Shown: positions 14,817 through 15,294 of the stretch, in pieces | How positions within the stretch are numbered: position 1 is the first letter of the stretch | Layout of the letters: every line of letters starts with the position of its first letter | NCBI RefSeq assembly: GCF_000186865.1 | Contig: NW_008705563.1 | Location: forward strand, 269,008 to 284,301 | Source: Aureococcus anophagefferens | Taxonomy: Eukaryota > Sar > Pelagophyceae > Pelagomonadales > Pelagomonadaceae | Reading direction: 5' to 3' | Length of the DNA stretch: 15,294 nt | Notes under the pieces: generated by a model | Databases searched by the model: none | What the model saw: the letters and a program-made list of their open reading frames with translations, nothing else | Told to the model about the DNA's origin: nothing | Translations under genes and position numbers: made by a program

Positions 14817-15226
14817 CGGCTCCTCCTGCCTTCCGGGGGAGTCGCGCGCGGCGCCCTTCGGCGTCGCAGGCCCGGAGCCACCTCCGGCGCCAAAACGACA
14901 CGCGCGTCTTCCGAACGGACGAGAACGCGAACGAAGGGCATCGCGGACACGCGCCACCACGGCGCCCCGCCGCCCGCCCCCTCTGCGGCTCCTCCCTCCT
15001 CGCGGGGGAGTCGCCCCGCGGCGCCTCCTCGGCGTCGCGCTGGCTCGCCGCCGCCGCCGCCTTTCTGCGCGAACTCGCGCGGGAATTAAGACAGTCGACG
15101 AACGGCACGTCACACGACGCTCCGCCGTCGGCCGTCCCCGCGGCTCTCCTCTCCTTCCGGGGGAGTCGACCGCGGCGCCTCTCTGGCGTCGCGCAGACCC
15201 GGCGCCGCTACCGGCGCCAAACGAGC
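14817..15226. repeat. Three-copy dispersed repeat built round a conserved hairpin
   Basis: Copies lie at about 14817-14893, 14984-15060 and 15140-15219. Each begins with a CGGCTCCTCC-like pyrimidine stretch, has GGGGGAGTCG, then a hairpin with stem GCGGCGCC / GGCGTCGC. Hairpins: 14848-14867 (8 bp, loop CTTC), 15017-15039 (9 bp, loop TCCTC), 15171-15193 (9 bp, loop TCTCT). Copies 1 and 3 also share CCCGG and CCGGCGCCAAA downstream. The stem is kept while the loop changes. Copy starts are about 167 and 156 bases apart. No protein, tRNA or rRNA feature explains it. Confidence 0.75.
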
Positions 15227-15294
15227 GAGCGAGCTCGAAAACGACAATCGACATCAACGTCACGTCGCAGCGCGAGGCCGGCGGCCCGCCTCAA

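Noticed and set aside
14441..15294. tRNA, 5S or other known RNA gene in the right-end region
   Set aside because: I looked for tRNA T-loop and box motifs by eye and found none; the hairpins do not fit a cloverleaf.
1..15294. Bacterial operon, CRISPR array or insertion sequence
   Set aside because: Introns, eukaryotic families and alternating strands argue against a prokaryote; no spacer-repeat array or transposase was seen.

Overview
The window looks like nuclear DNA of a compact, very GC-rich eukaryotic alga. Evidence: single-exon or one-intron genes, short introns (58-94 nt) that start GTGCG or GTTTC and end CGCAG, strong GC-ending codon use, and eukaryote-only families (a UBE3C-type HECT ligase, a C3HC4 RING protein, a PC-esterase with a Thr/Pro stalk). 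My best guess is a stramenopile alga of the pelagophyte type (Aureococcus-like). That placement is inference from style, not from a marker gene. Because GC is so high, long open frames occur on both strands almost everywhere. I kept only those with family motifs, sensible codon use or splice logic.

Layout from left to right. 1-533: upstream DNA, perhaps with the last codons of another gene. 534-3701 (+): UBE3C/Hul5-like HECT ubiquitin ligase. 3882-6029 (+): signal peptide, PC-esterase/SGNH domain, Thr/Pro repeat stalk, membrane segment and acidic tail. It needs one 67-nt intron and has a one-base frame break after the repeats. 6038-7006 (-): aldo/keto reductase with a changed catalytic Asp. 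7007-7336: divergent promoter with a duplicated block. 7337-7808 (+): two-exon RING protein. 7809-8164: spacer with a triple AATCCTAGAA motif. 8165-8806 (+): secretory-pathway or plastid parvulin-type prolyl isomerase. 8819-10348 (-): unrecognised coiled-coil protein. 10349-10574: divergent promoter with a G-quadruplex-like tract. 10575-11727 (+): unrecognised two-exon 364-aa protein. 11897-13753 (-): secreted SGNH hydrolase of the GGSVT/DETVND type. 13754-15294: no convincing gene, but a patch of different base composition and three copies of a repeat built round a conserved hairpin.

The genes do not form one pathway. Two themes recur: protein quality control (HECT ligase, RING protein, prolyl isomerase) and secreted or surface esterases (two unrelated SGNH-fold enzymes, one of them membrane-tethered). 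Convergent gene pairs are separated by only 8 and 12 bases, so their 3' UTRs must overlap in antisense. I did not find a clear new multi-gene system. The best leads are the frame-switching stalked esterase, the hairpin repeat array at the right end, and the repeated promoter motifs.
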